From Sphaerotilus sulfidivorans (lineage in GTDB: Bacteria; Pseudomonadota; Gammaproteobacteria; Burkholderiales; Burkholderiaceae_C): DNA of 64,000 nucleotides. The notes under the pieces are model-generated. The model saw only the letters and a list, made by a program, of their open reading frames with translations, had not been told where the DNA came from and did not search any database. The DNA lies in the NCBI RefSeq assembly GCF_013426975.1, contig NZ_JACCPY010000004.1, forward strand, positions 171,585 to 235,584, written 5' to 3'. Positions 1-7,472 of this stretch are shown in pieces. Numbering within the stretch: the stretch's first letter is position 1; each line of letters starts with the position of its first letter. The position numbers and the translations under genes were made by a program.

Positions 1-97
1 GTGCTGACAGTTCAGCCGCACGTCGAATCACAGACACAAGGTCATCATGCACGCCAGTCAGCTCTTTTAACGAACGCTCACTTAATTTGTAAGGCAT
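1..97 (-). CDS. M15-family peptidase (endolysin-like), 5' part only
   Basis: Only the first 32 codons lie in the window; the gene runs off the left edge. The ATG at 97 (minus strand) opens a reading frame beginning MPYKLSERSLKELTGVH, which matches the N-terminal style of phage-type L-alanyl-D-glutamate endopeptidases of the M15 (VanY-like) family. Those enzymes cut the peptide stems of peptidoglycan. The catalytic zinc ligands would lie beyond the edge, so activity cannot be judged. It sits 48 bp downstream of the secreted 3D-domain gene on the same strand and could be the last member of that run. Family assignment rests on the N-terminus alone. Confidence 0.55.
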   Translation of the reverse strand, partial: MPYKLSERSLKELTGVHDDLVSVIRRAAELSA

Positions 98-145
98 GGA
101 ATTATCTTAGGCGATTGGTTGAGTGCGGGTAAAAGAATCAATGTG

Positions 146-904
146 TCATTTCTTATGCTGATCAGTAAGTTGCTTAACTATCTCCTTGTCTGAGATCGTT
201 ATGGCGCTGAACTTTAAACTTTCATCGCTCCGCACAAAACCAGGAAAACAATTCTTGCTTGATATCCCGCAAAATACATCAACGTGCTGACCTTTGATCG
301 CGCCGCCTGTGTCTCCAGCAAAGAAATATCCATCATGCTTTGCGGTCATGCCTGTTGGTAGTTGAATCTCGATTCCGCGTGCCGCGGGGATATATATGAC
401 GCTGCCGTAGGGCAGTGTCTTTCTATCGACAGCGATTGTCCGAAAAGGAACCAGTCGATAACCTTTGACGCCATCACCGAAAGTGCCGTTTGCCTTCGTG
501 AAAAATGATTTACCCACTCCAGTTATCCATGGTTTTTTCAGCGGGTTGATCCTCAAGACGGCGGCGCAATCCACATTATTTTTGCTGCCGACGCCGCCAT
601 AATTTAGCGTCCGAGGTTCGCCGTTGAAGTCGACTTGTACAGTTCCTTCTATTGCAGCAAGGCACCAGTCCCTGGGTGAGACCTTGTCAGAAAGTGCTGT
701 TCCGGTCTTGTCCTGGAATGGAATACCGGTTGGTGTGCTGGGGGCCGCATGCACAAAGTAGTGGGTTGCCCAGAGTTGCAGTTGTTTGCCTGCCTCTGCC
801 GAAGGTGGTGGCAACGAGAAGTCCGATGAGCTTTGTCCAGCACTTGTGGTTGCATGGGACAAGGTGATCGCAAGGCACAGATATTTCAGTATCGTCGGCA
901 GCAT
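146..904 (-). CDS. Secreted 3D-domain (MltA-like barrel) protein
   Basis: A 252-residue protein with a signal peptide (basic/hydrophobic residues 1-22). The C-terminal half carries a 3D domain, the double-psi barrel named for three aspartates and shared with MltA lytic transglycosylases and resuscitation-type cell-wall factors. The motifs are visible as KHDGYFFAGDTGGAIKGQ followed by HVDVF, supplying all three aspartates. Four cysteines suggest periplasmic disulfides. The likely role is peptidoglycan binding or cleavage outside the inner membrane, but there is no full MltA domain, so transglycosylase activity is inference. It follows the TIR-like gene by 58 bp and precedes the M15 peptidase, so two cell-wall-type proteins lie side by side. 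Base composition is much lower in GC than the chromosome to the right. Confidence 0.7.
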   Translation of the reverse strand: MLPTILKYLCLAITLSHATTSAGQSSSDFSLPPPSAEAGKQLQLWATHYFVHAAPSTPTGIPFQDKTGTALSDKVSPRDWCLAAIEGTVQVDFNGEPRTLNYGGVGSKNNVDCAAVLRINPLKKPWITGVGKSFFTKANGTFGDGVKGYRLVPFRTIAVDRKTLPYGSVIYIPAARGIEIQLPTGMTAKHDGYFFAGDTGGAIKGQHVDVFCGISSKNCFPGFVRSDESLKFSAITISDKEIVKQLTDQHKK

Positions 905-962
905 GATTTTTACTTTGGAACGGGAATTTTGGAATGTTGGTTTGATGTGGCTTTGCCAACTG

Positions 963-1769
963 TCAATCAGCTCGCCACGGAGGAAATTCCCTGAACTTCC
1001 CTAGTTGCTCAGAAAATTGCTTTTCAAGCTGGGAATACGATCCGGTCAAGCCGTACAGCTCGGATGAGACCCCCCATACCACGCGAGACCCTCTGATGAT
1101 TTCCATGATGTGCTCATCTAGCGCAGCAGCGTCGACCTCCTGGTGGCGCTCTGACAATCGGCGAGGCAGTGACCACCGATCCCAGAAAACGGAGCGGCCG
1201 TTCTGAATCAGTCGCCTTGCCAAGCCGAAAGCTTGTTCTGTACCATCCTGAATTCTGTAACTGATGAAATCTGGGGCCATCTGCTCTATGGCTGTGGCGT
1301 GATCAATCAGGCAGCGTGGATTGAAAATTTCCCGAGGGAATCGCAGGGCTTGCCCTACGGTCTGTTGATTTGCACTGAGCAATGGTTGTATTTTTCGAGC
1401 CGCGTTCGTGGTGCTTATCTTGCTGACCAAGGTACTTGCGTCATAGAGCGGATACCACCTTGATTCGATGCCGGCATCAAATCGGTATCTTCCTGGCATG
1501 TTGTTGTTCTTGTCGATCTTGGCGACTTCTATTTTTCCGTCGAGAGACGGTGGAAAATTTCCCCACGGGCTTGAGAGTTGGGAAAATAACCAAATAGTGT
1601 CTCCCTGCTCTATTTTTGCAGCTACTCCGGAATTGATGGCTATTGAGTGATAGACAGGGTTGATGAAGCCTTCTTCGGGGGATTGGTGTGCAGCGTATTC
1701 AGGTGAAGTAGGCTCAGTATCATGAAGGTGCATGACTCTGCGCTTGACATAGTGTGCGAAGTGGTGCAT
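963..1769 (-). CDS. TIR-like domain protein with N-terminal PUA/EVE-like beta domain
   Basis: A 268-residue soluble protein with two parts. Residues about 35-115 are beta-rich, with GDTIWLFSQLSSPWG and an SRWYPLYD stretch, resembling small PUA/EVE-type ligand-binding domains. Residues about 167-260 read like a TIR fold: DFISYRIQDG (first strand), LARRLIQNGRSVFWDRW (helix and second strand), SRVVWGVSSELYG (a core strand) and SYSQLEKQ, where Glu249 sits where TIR NADases carry their catalytic glutamate. TIR domains of bacterial defence proteins hydrolyse NAD or make cyclic ADP-ribose signals; that role is inferred here. It starts 21 bp after the papain-like gene, so the two are probably co-transcribed. 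The ATG at 1769 has only a weak GGA signal; ATG 1733 is an alternative. Confidence 0.55.
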   Translation of the reverse strand: MHHFAHYVKRRVMHLHDTEPTSPEYAAHQSPEEGFINPVYHSIAINSGVAAKIEQGDTIWLFSQLSSPWGNFPPSLDGKIEVAKIDKNNNMPGRYRFDAGIESRWYPLYDASTLVSKISTTNAARKIQPLLSANQQTVGQALRFPREIFNPRCLIDHATAIEQMAPDFISYRIQDGTEQAFGLARRLIQNGRSVFWDRWSLPRRLSERHQEVDAAALDEHIMEIIRGSRVVWGVSSELYGLTGSYSQLEKQFSEQLGKFREFPPWRAD

Positions 1770-1790
1770 TTCCAGTTTGATGATCGATTG

Positions 1791-2378
1791 TTATCTGAAT
1801 CTTCCGAGGAACGCTACCTTCGAATCTCGCCATATCTCTTCCGGACTGATGAACTTGTTTTCGTTATAAGCGAACGATCGTCCGGCCTTGAAAAAACACT
1901 CGTACACTAACTCGGAGCAGATGTATTCTCGGTCCCTTTCCAGCTTCCCGATTTTCAACGCAATCCGGGCGATGATTTTTGAAACTTCGTCCTTGTCATA
2001 TGGTCGGGTAAGTTCGTCGATGCCGAATTTTGCGATAGGCGCGATTTCGGATGGAGCGAAATCATTGATCCTGGCCACCACGAGTCTGCCCTTGTAAGGT
2101 GCTCCATTATCATAGTCATCGGTGTATTTGGACAGCGGGACAAAGCGAACCCCCATGTCTTCAACGCTTTCCAGCAGCAGAACTCGGTCAATCTCTTCTA
2201 TTTTGAAGATGATGCCAATGTGGCTCCATGGGCTTTTGGTTACCTTCTGGATTGCTTGGGAGACAAGGTAGTCTCCGGAAGCAAACAGAAGATCACCAGT
2301 CCGCAGGCCGGCGCGGAGGACGCTGTATTCGGTGACTGGCAGTCCAGCAACTGCACTTTTGCTCAGGTGTTCAGCCAT
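1791..2378 (-). CDS. YiiX-like permuted papain-fold (NlpC/P60 superfamily) protein
   Basis: A 195-residue protein whose order of active-site motifs is that of circularly permuted papain-like hydrolases of the YiiX/YebB type. GDLLFASGDYLVSQAIQ is followed by WSHIGI (His53), a strand with Glu70, and YICSELV (Cys154). In this family His comes before Cys. Members act as amidases, peptidases or lipid-modifying enzymes; the substrate here is unknown. I use the ATG at 2378 because an AGCGAGA sequence precedes it. A TTG at 2429 would extend it by 17 residues without a ribosome site. There is no signal peptide, so it is probably cytoplasmic. It is the first gene of a run with the TIR-like gene, 21 bp apart, which suggests a functional pair. 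Confidence 0.65.
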   Translation of the reverse strand: MAEHLSKSAVAGLPVTEYSVLRAGLRTGDLLFASGDYLVSQAIQKVTKSPWSHIGIIFKIEEIDRVLLLESVEDMGVRFVPLSKYTDDYDNGAPYKGRLVVARINDFAPSEIAPIAKFGIDELTRPYDKDEVSKIIARIALKIGKLERDREYICSELVYECFFKAGRSFAYNENKFISPEEIWRDSKVAFLGRFR

Positions 2379-2640
2379 TTTTCTCTCGCTATGGCGTTGC
2401 AGAAAACATGCCGCTTGATTTTTTATCAAGTGGGAAGATCAGTCATCCTCAACTTGTAGGATGGATTGCGATCACCGCTCAGGGACTGCTCCTGGAGATA
2501 TTTCTGGCTGTTCGAGAAGCGATGCGCACTTGAGCCCTTGCCTCCAATATAAGTACCTTTACGCATACCCAAAGCCCAACCCGGTACCTTTTGTTCTCAG
2601 ATCAAAAGCCCTTTCGTTTTCGCGGACAAATGCAAAAAAC

Positions 2641-2677
2641 GTGAAATTTGTCACATTGCGAATGTGGAAAATTTCAC
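2641..2677. promoter_or_regulatory. 37-bp hyphenated palindrome, operator-like
   Basis: The arms GTGAAATTT and AAATTTCAC (9 bp, perfect) enclose inner arms CACATT and AATGTG (6 bp, perfect) around a GCG centre, with a 2-bp mismatch between arm pairs. The two-tier symmetry in A+T-rich sequence looks like an operator for a dimeric or tetrameric regulator. It lies about 260 bp upstream of the papain-like/TIR run and 170 bp past the hsdMS stop. No regulator gene is adjacent, and no U-tract follows, so a terminator is less likely. Confidence 0.5.
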
Positions 2678-2705
2678 GCAAAAGTGCTAATGCAAGCGAA
2701 AGCCC

Positions 2706-2729
2706 AACACCGCCAACGCGGGCGGTGTT
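2706..2729 (-). terminator. Probable terminator hairpin after hsdMS
   Basis: A perfect 9-bp stem, AACACCGCC paired with GGCGGTGTT, with a 6-base loop. Read on the minus strand it is followed by GGGCTTTCGC, a weak T-containing tail. It lies about 120 bp downstream of the hsdMS stop and would separate that transcript from the papain-like/TIR run. Confidence 0.45.
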
Positions 2730-2850
2730 CAGTTCATTGAGGGGATTTTTTGATCCAGATCCATGCATTCACATGGTGGAATCTCGCGGCGAGCGAGTGA
2801 CGCCGCGTGGTGCGCCAAGCCGGTGCATTCCGGCCTGGCGGGTAGTTTGG

Positions 2851-5800
2851 TCAGATCAATCGAACCCGGCCGCTCAACAGCTCTTGCATCATCCCTTGCT
2901 TGATGAGGCGGGTTTTTTCTCGGCGGGCTTCGAGGGCAATGATCTCGGCGTCAATGTCTGCAAGCGCGGAGGTGATATTTTTTTGCTCATTCGTCGGGGG
3001 AACTTGGACTTTTAATCCGGCAAGAGTTTTTTGATTCAGGTTCACCATCGTTGAACCGACTGATGTTTCTTCTATTGCTGAAATGATCCTTGGTGTTGTC
3101 AATAATCGCTGAAGGAACTCTGGACTTATTTCGCTACTGCATCGAATTATCATGGAACCAGTACCGCATAACCATCCGCTGTGCTCTGCACGAATGACTG
3201 CACATCGTCCCATGTCGCCTCTTCGGCCGATAATTATTTCCCCTTGTTTGAGACGAAAATCACTTAGCCGGTGAGCCGCATTTTCAGTGATTGTCATATC
3301 CTCACTTGGTAATAATTTCCCATCAAAAATATGCATAGGATTTATTATTGGTATGCCGCTTGAAACGTAGTCGGATTTGTGTAGAGCACTACCAAATGGT
3401 CCTGTTCGGAACTTTGCTTTATCTCCCAATGTATGGATGGACCATTCCCCAGGTATTTGACCTAAATCTGTCTTGTGGGTTGTTTTTTGCACCAAATTAG
3501 AGTGCATCGCTTTGAGGTGCCGATCAACTTGACACGACACTTTAGAAAGTTCCTCGATCAGCGTTGGCAACGGCACCGCATACCGCTCCCCCAATTCCCG
3601 CACCCGCCCCGTCAACCCCTGCGACACCCGATCCAGCTCCGACTGCACATCCGCCGCCAGCCGCGTCATCCACTTGTCGTCGATCACCAGCGCCCGGATC
3701 TCGTCGTCAGTCAGCGTCGCGTATTGCCGCGCGGCCTTCGTCTCCAGCGCCTTGCGGGCGTCCTTGATGCGCCGCCCCGCGTCGGCTTCCTGGTCGTTCA
3801 GTGCCAGCCACGCCTCCAACTGCACCCGCTCGTCCGCCGCCCCCGGATCGCCCTTGACCGCCTTCAGCCGCGCCTTGACGCTCGCCGCCGTCAGCTTGCC
3901 CTTGTCCGTGCGTGCCTCGTTCAGCAGCCCGTCCTCGCCGCCGTGTTCCTCTTCCAGTTCCTCCAGCCGCCGCGTGAACCCGTCGCGCACCGTCTCCAGC
4001 GCCGCCACCCGCGCCGCGTCCGCCGCGAAATACCGCGCCACCACCAGCGCCATCGGAATCAGGCCCGCGTTCGGCTGCGCCCGCCAGCCGTCCTGGACGA
4101 TCTGCGCCACGTCGTCCTGCATCACCTCGTCCCAGTAGTCCATCAGGTGCTGGTACACGTCATAGGCGTCGATCAGCGGCGCCCCCTCGAACCGCGCCAG
4201 GATCGACTCCCCCAGTTCGCGCACCAGCGCCCGCGCCGAGTCGCCCACCGCCAGCGCCCGCAGCCCCGCCGTGCTCTCCGCACGCCACGCCGCAAACCGC
4301 CCGCTCACCGTCGCATTGAACGCCGCGAACTCCGCATGGCCGAAGATCGCCGCCCGGATCTCCGCCGCCGGCACCTTCAGCCGCACATGCCCCGGCCGCC
4401 CCGCCAGATCCTCGAACAAGGCCGCCCGCACCCCCGGAAACACCGCCCAGTAAGGCTGCAGCGCGTCGATGTCCCGCCGCGGAATGCCGCCGCGCAGGTG
4501 CGCCTCGATGTCCTGCAAGTCCTCCGGCTCGCTGCCGTCGATGTAGCGCGGGATGTTCAGGTTCCAGTCGTTGGCCTCGATCTCCGCCAGCGGCACCCGG
4601 CGCGCATACCGCGGCGCCTCGACTTGGCGCGTCACGACGTCCACGATGCGGTGGATGTCCTGCGCCCGCAGCCGGTTCTTGTTGCCGTCCTTGCGAAAGC
4701 CCCGGCTCGCATCGACCACGAACACGCTGTCCCGCGTCGCCGCCTGTGACTTGTCCAGCACCAGGATGCAGGCCGGGATACCGGTGCCGTAGAACAGGTT
4801 CGCCGGCAGCCCGATCAGCGTCTGGATGAAGCCCTGTTTCAGCAGCCGCTGCCGGATCAGCCCCTCCGCGCCACCCCGGAACAGCACCCCGTGCGGCAGG
4901 ATCACCGCCGCCCGCCCGGTGCTCTTCAACACCTTCAGGATGTGCAGCAGGAAAGCGTAATCGCCGTTCTTCTCCGGCGGCACGCCATACACGAAGCGGC
5001 CGAACTCATCGTCCTGCGGCTGCAGCCCGTTGCTCCACGCCTTGCTGGAGAAGGGCGGATTGGCCACTACATAGTCAAACGTCTTCAACTGCCCCGCCGC
5101 ATCGCGGAACTGCGGCGACGACAGCGTGTTGCCCTTCTCGATCGCGCCGGTGGTGCAGTCGTGCAGGATCATGTTCATCTTGGCCAGCGCGCTGGTGGCG
5201 TTGTCCATTTCCTGCCCGTAGAGCGTCAGCCCGTGCGGCGCCTCGGCCGCCACCTTCAGCAACAGCGAGCCGGAGCCGCAGGTCGGGTCGTGCGCGCTTT
5301 TGGAGGCCGGCGTGTCCGCCCCGATGCCCAGCAGCCGCGCCATCACGGTCGACACCTCGGCGGGCGTGTAGAACTGGCCCTTGCTCTTGCCGCTCTCGGT
5401 GGCGAAGTGGCGCATCAGGAACTCGTAGGCGTCGCCGAGCAGGTCATCGCCCTCGGCCCGGTTGCCGCTGAAGTCCAGCCCCGGCGCGTTGAAGATGCCG
5501 ATCAGGTTCGAGAGCCGATCGACCATCTCCCGGCCCTTGCCGAGCTTGTCCGGGTCGTTGAAGTCCACCAGCGTGATCACGCCGGTCAGGTCGTTTTCCT
5601 CCGCCAGCGCGGCGATTGCCTTGTTCAGCTTGTCGCCGATTTCCTTGTCGCCCTTGAGCGCCACCAGGTCATGGAAGCGGCTGCCCTCGGGCACGAAGAT
5701 CTGTCCGTCCGGATCACCCGCATACCGGTCGCTGACGTACTTCATGAACAGCAGCACCAGCACATAGTCCTTGTACTGGCTGGCGTCCATGCCGCCGCGC

Positions 5801-5856
5801 AGCTCATCGCAGCTCTTCCACAGCGATGCATACAGTTCTGATTTCTTGACGGCCAT
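2851..5856 (-). CDS. Type I modification methylase fused to a half specificity subunit (HsdM-HsdS)
   Basis: A 1,001-residue fusion. Residues 1-~795 form a long HsdM: an N-terminal helical domain (KSELYASLWKSCDELRGG), the SAM-binding motif DPTCGSGS (from 190) and the catalytic NPPF (266-269) of N6-adenine methylases, then a charged helical C-terminal part. From about residue 795 the protein becomes an HsdS-type target-recognition domain (IPGEWSIHTLGDKAKFRTG) and ends in the conserved coil KQGMMQELLSGRV. Only one target domain is present; complete HsdS has two, so a dimer of half-subunits would be needed. The start at 5856 (MAVKKSE) is chosen because HsdM homology begins there. No hsdR is found in the window, so it may be an orphan methylase or may pair with a distant nuclease. 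The specificity part (below ~3540) is A+T-rich, whereas the methylase part is very GC-rich, which suggests exchange of the recognition domain. Confidence 0.85.
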   Translation of the reverse strand: MAVKKSELYASLWKSCDELRGGMDASQYKDYVLVLLFMKYVSDRYAGDPDGQIFVPEGSRFHDLVALKGDKEIGDKLNKAIAALAEENDLTGVITLVDFNDPDKLGKGREMVDRLSNLIGIFNAPGLDFSGNRAEGDDLLGDAYEFLMRHFATESGKSKGQFYTPAEVSTVMARLLGIGADTPASKSAHDPTCGSGSLLLKVAAEAPHGLTLYGQEMDNATSALAKMNMILHDCTTGAIEKGNTLSSPQFRDAAGQLKTFDYVVANPPFSSKAWSNGLQPQDDEFGRFVYGVPPEKNGDYAFLLHILKVLKSTGRAAVILPHGVLFRGGAEGLIRQRLLKQGFIQTLIGLPANLFYGTGIPACILVLDKSQAATRDSVFVVDASRGFRKDGNKNRLRAQDIHRIVDVVTRQVEAPRYARRVPLAEIEANDWNLNIPRYIDGSEPEDLQDIEAHLRGGIPRRDIDALQPYWAVFPGVRAALFEDLAGRPGHVRLKVPAAEIRAAIFGHAEFAAFNATVSGRFAAWRAESTAGLRALAVGDSARALVRELGESILARFEGAPLIDAYDVYQHLMDYWDEVMQDDVAQIVQDGWRAQPNAGLIPMALVVARYFAADAARVAALETVRDGFTRRLEELEEEHGGEDGLLNEARTDKGKLTAASVKARLKAVKGDPGAADERVQLEAWLALNDQEADAGRRIKDARKALETKAARQYATLTDDEIRALVIDDKWMTRLAADVQSELDRVSQGLTGRVRELGERYAVPLPTLIEELSKVSCQVDRHLKAMHSNLVQKTTHKTDLGQIPGEWSIHTLGDKAKFRTGPFGSALHKSDYVSSGIPIINPMHIFDGKLLPSEDMTITENAAHRLSDFRLKQGEIIIGRRGDMGRCAVIRAEHSGWLCGTGSMIIRCSSEISPEFLQRLLTTPRIISAIEETSVGSTMVNLNQKTLAGLKVQVPPTNEQKNITSALADIDAEIIALEARREKTRLIKQGMMQELLSGRVRLI

Positions 5857-6072
5857 CTTGGTCCCGGTTGGCTGAAAACGCGGGGCGGAGCGTACCTTGC
5901 CTGGTGCATTCGCTGTGTCCGTCGGGAACGTCAGCCGAGGCAAGGAAGGCGGTCGCTCGGGGCCCGACAAACCGCATCGTTCCTGCCGGATCCGGTGCCC
6001 GCGGTCAGGGGGGCGATGGCGTCGCGCGGCGCGTGATGGTTACGATGTGTATCCCATTGTTTCCATCCGAAG

Positions 6073-7464
6073 ATGCCCCGCGCTGCCGCCCCGCCCGCCG
6101 ACGATGACGATTCCGGCTTTCCCGCGACGATCCAGGAGCCGCTGCCCGGCGTCGCGGCGTCTTCCTCCGACGAGGACGACGACAGCCCGCTGTTCCGCCC
6201 CGAGGTGATGGCCGGACGGCGTCCGCGTCTGGCGGGCGAGGTGCTGCTGGGCGCGCGGCCGCTGTGGAATGCGGTCACGCTGATCGCGCTGCTGCTGGCC
6301 GGCGCGCTGGTGCTGCTGGTCGCGCAGGGCAGCTACACCCGGCGTGCCACCGTCGGTGGCCAGCTGGTGCCGGTGCAGGGCGTGATGCGCATCGTGGCGC
6401 CGCAGGGCGCCACCGTCATCGAGCAGCGGGTGCGCGAGGGCCAGCCGGTGCGCCGCGGCGAGGTGCTCTATGTGCTGGGCACCGACCGGCCGGCCGGCGC
6501 CGAGACGGTCGCCGGCTACCAGGCGCAGATCAGCGGCAGCATCGCGCAGCGCCGCGAGCTGCTCGAGGCCGAGCGCCGCCGCACCGTCGAGTCGCTGGAG
6601 GCCGACATCGGCGCGCTGCAGCGCCGGGTGAGCGCGATGGGCGCCGAGCGCGGCCAGATCAGCCAGCAGCAGACCGAGCAGCGTCGCCGCGTCGCGCTGG
6701 CCGAGGAGAGCGCGCAGCGCCAGCGCCTGCTGTTCGAGCAGGGCCTGGTGACCCGCGAGGCCTGGCAGGAGCGCGAGCGCGATCTCTCCGACCAGCGCCA
6801 GCGCCTGCAGGCGCTCGGACGCGATGCGCTGGCGCTGGCGCGCGAGCAGGCGCAGGTCGAGCAGCAGCTCGACCAGGCCCGCGCCGCGCGCCAGACCCGC
6901 GAGCAGTCGATCGAGCGTGAGCTGGCGCTGCTGGGCGAGCAGCTGGCCGACGCCGAGGCGCGCCGGCGCATCGTCATCACCGCGCCGCAGGACGGGCGCG
7001 CGACGCTGCTGCAGGGCGCGCCCGGCACGACGGTCGACGCGGTGCGCCCGCTGCTGGTGCTGGTGCCCGACGACACGACGCTGCAGGCGGTGCTGTATGC
7101 GCCCAGCCGCACCGTCGGCTTCGTGCGGCCCGGCACGCCGGTCTGGCTGCGCCATGAGGCCTTTCCGTACCAGAAGTTCGGCCACCAGCGCGGCGAGGTG
7201 GTGGCGGTGTCGACCTATCCGGCGGGTCTGGACGACCAGCTCGGCCTGGCCAGCTTCGCGCCGGATGCCGCGGGCGCCGGGGCCAGCGCGGAACCGCTCT
7301 ATGCGATCACCGTGCGGCTGGAGCGTCAGGTCTTCCCGGCGCAGGCGAGCGCGCCGCTGCGCCCGGGCCTGCGGGTGCAGGCCGATCTGATGATGGAGCA
7401 GCGCCGGCTGTGGGAATGGATGCTCGAGCCGCTGCTGACCGCGGCCAAGGCGGTGAAGGCGTGA
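6073..7464 (+). CDS. HlyD-family membrane fusion protein of a peptide exporter
   Basis: A 463-residue periplasmic adaptor. An acidic, proline-rich cytoplasmic N-terminus (1-62) precedes one membrane segment (about 66-84). Then come the first half of a biotinyl-lipoyl domain (IVAPQGATVIEQRVREGQPV), a long alpha-helical hairpin rich in Gln, Arg and Glu (about 150-290), and the second half lipoyl and beta-barrel region (ITAPQDGRATLL). This is the architecture of CvaA/HlyD-type proteins that link an inner-membrane ABC exporter to an outer-membrane channel. It lies 8 bp upstream of the C39-peptidase ABC transporter, clearly the same operon. No TolC-type gene is present nearby, so a chromosomal TolC elsewhere is presumed. 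The ATG at 6073 has a poor ribosome site. Confidence 0.85.
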   Translation: MPRAAAPPADDDDSGFPATIQEPLPGVAASSSDEDDDSPLFRPEVMAGRRPRLAGEVLLGARPLWNAVTLIALLLAGALVLLVAQGSYTRRATVGGQLVPVQGVMRIVAPQGATVIEQRVREGQPVRRGEVLYVLGTDRPAGAETVAGYQAQISGSIAQRRELLEAERRRTVESLEADIGALQRRVSAMGAERGQISQQQTEQRRRVALAEESAQRQRLLFEQGLVTREAWQERERDLSDQRQRLQALGRDALALAREQAQVEQQLDQARAARQTREQSIERELALLGEQLADAEARRRIVITAPQDGRATLLQGAPGTTVDAVRPLLVLVPDDTTLQAVLYAPSRTVGFVRPGTPVWLRHEAFPYQKFGHQRGEVVAVSTYPAGLDDQLGLASFAPDAAGAGASAEPLYAITVRLERQVFPAQASAPLRPGLRVQADLMMEQRRLWEWMLEPLLTAAKAVKA

Positions 7465-7472
7465 GAGAGAAC

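Larger units (their letters stand above)
2379..2850. other. Intergenic region between hsdMS and the papain-like gene
   Basis: About 470 bp without a convincing gene. It holds a 37-bp hyphenated palindrome (2641-2677), a GC-rich hairpin (2706-2729) suitable as terminator for the hsdMS transcript, and A+T-rich sequence that could contain the promoter of the papain-like/TIR run. An open frame on the plus strand (2461-3015) crosses it but has no ribosome site and overlaps the hsdMS 3' end antisense, so I do not treat it as a gene. Confidence 0.6.

Noticed and set aside
2461..3015. 184-codon plus-strand frame between the papain-like gene and hsdMS
   Set aside because: No ribosome site, overlaps the hsdMS 3' end and crosses the hairpins; treated as chance.
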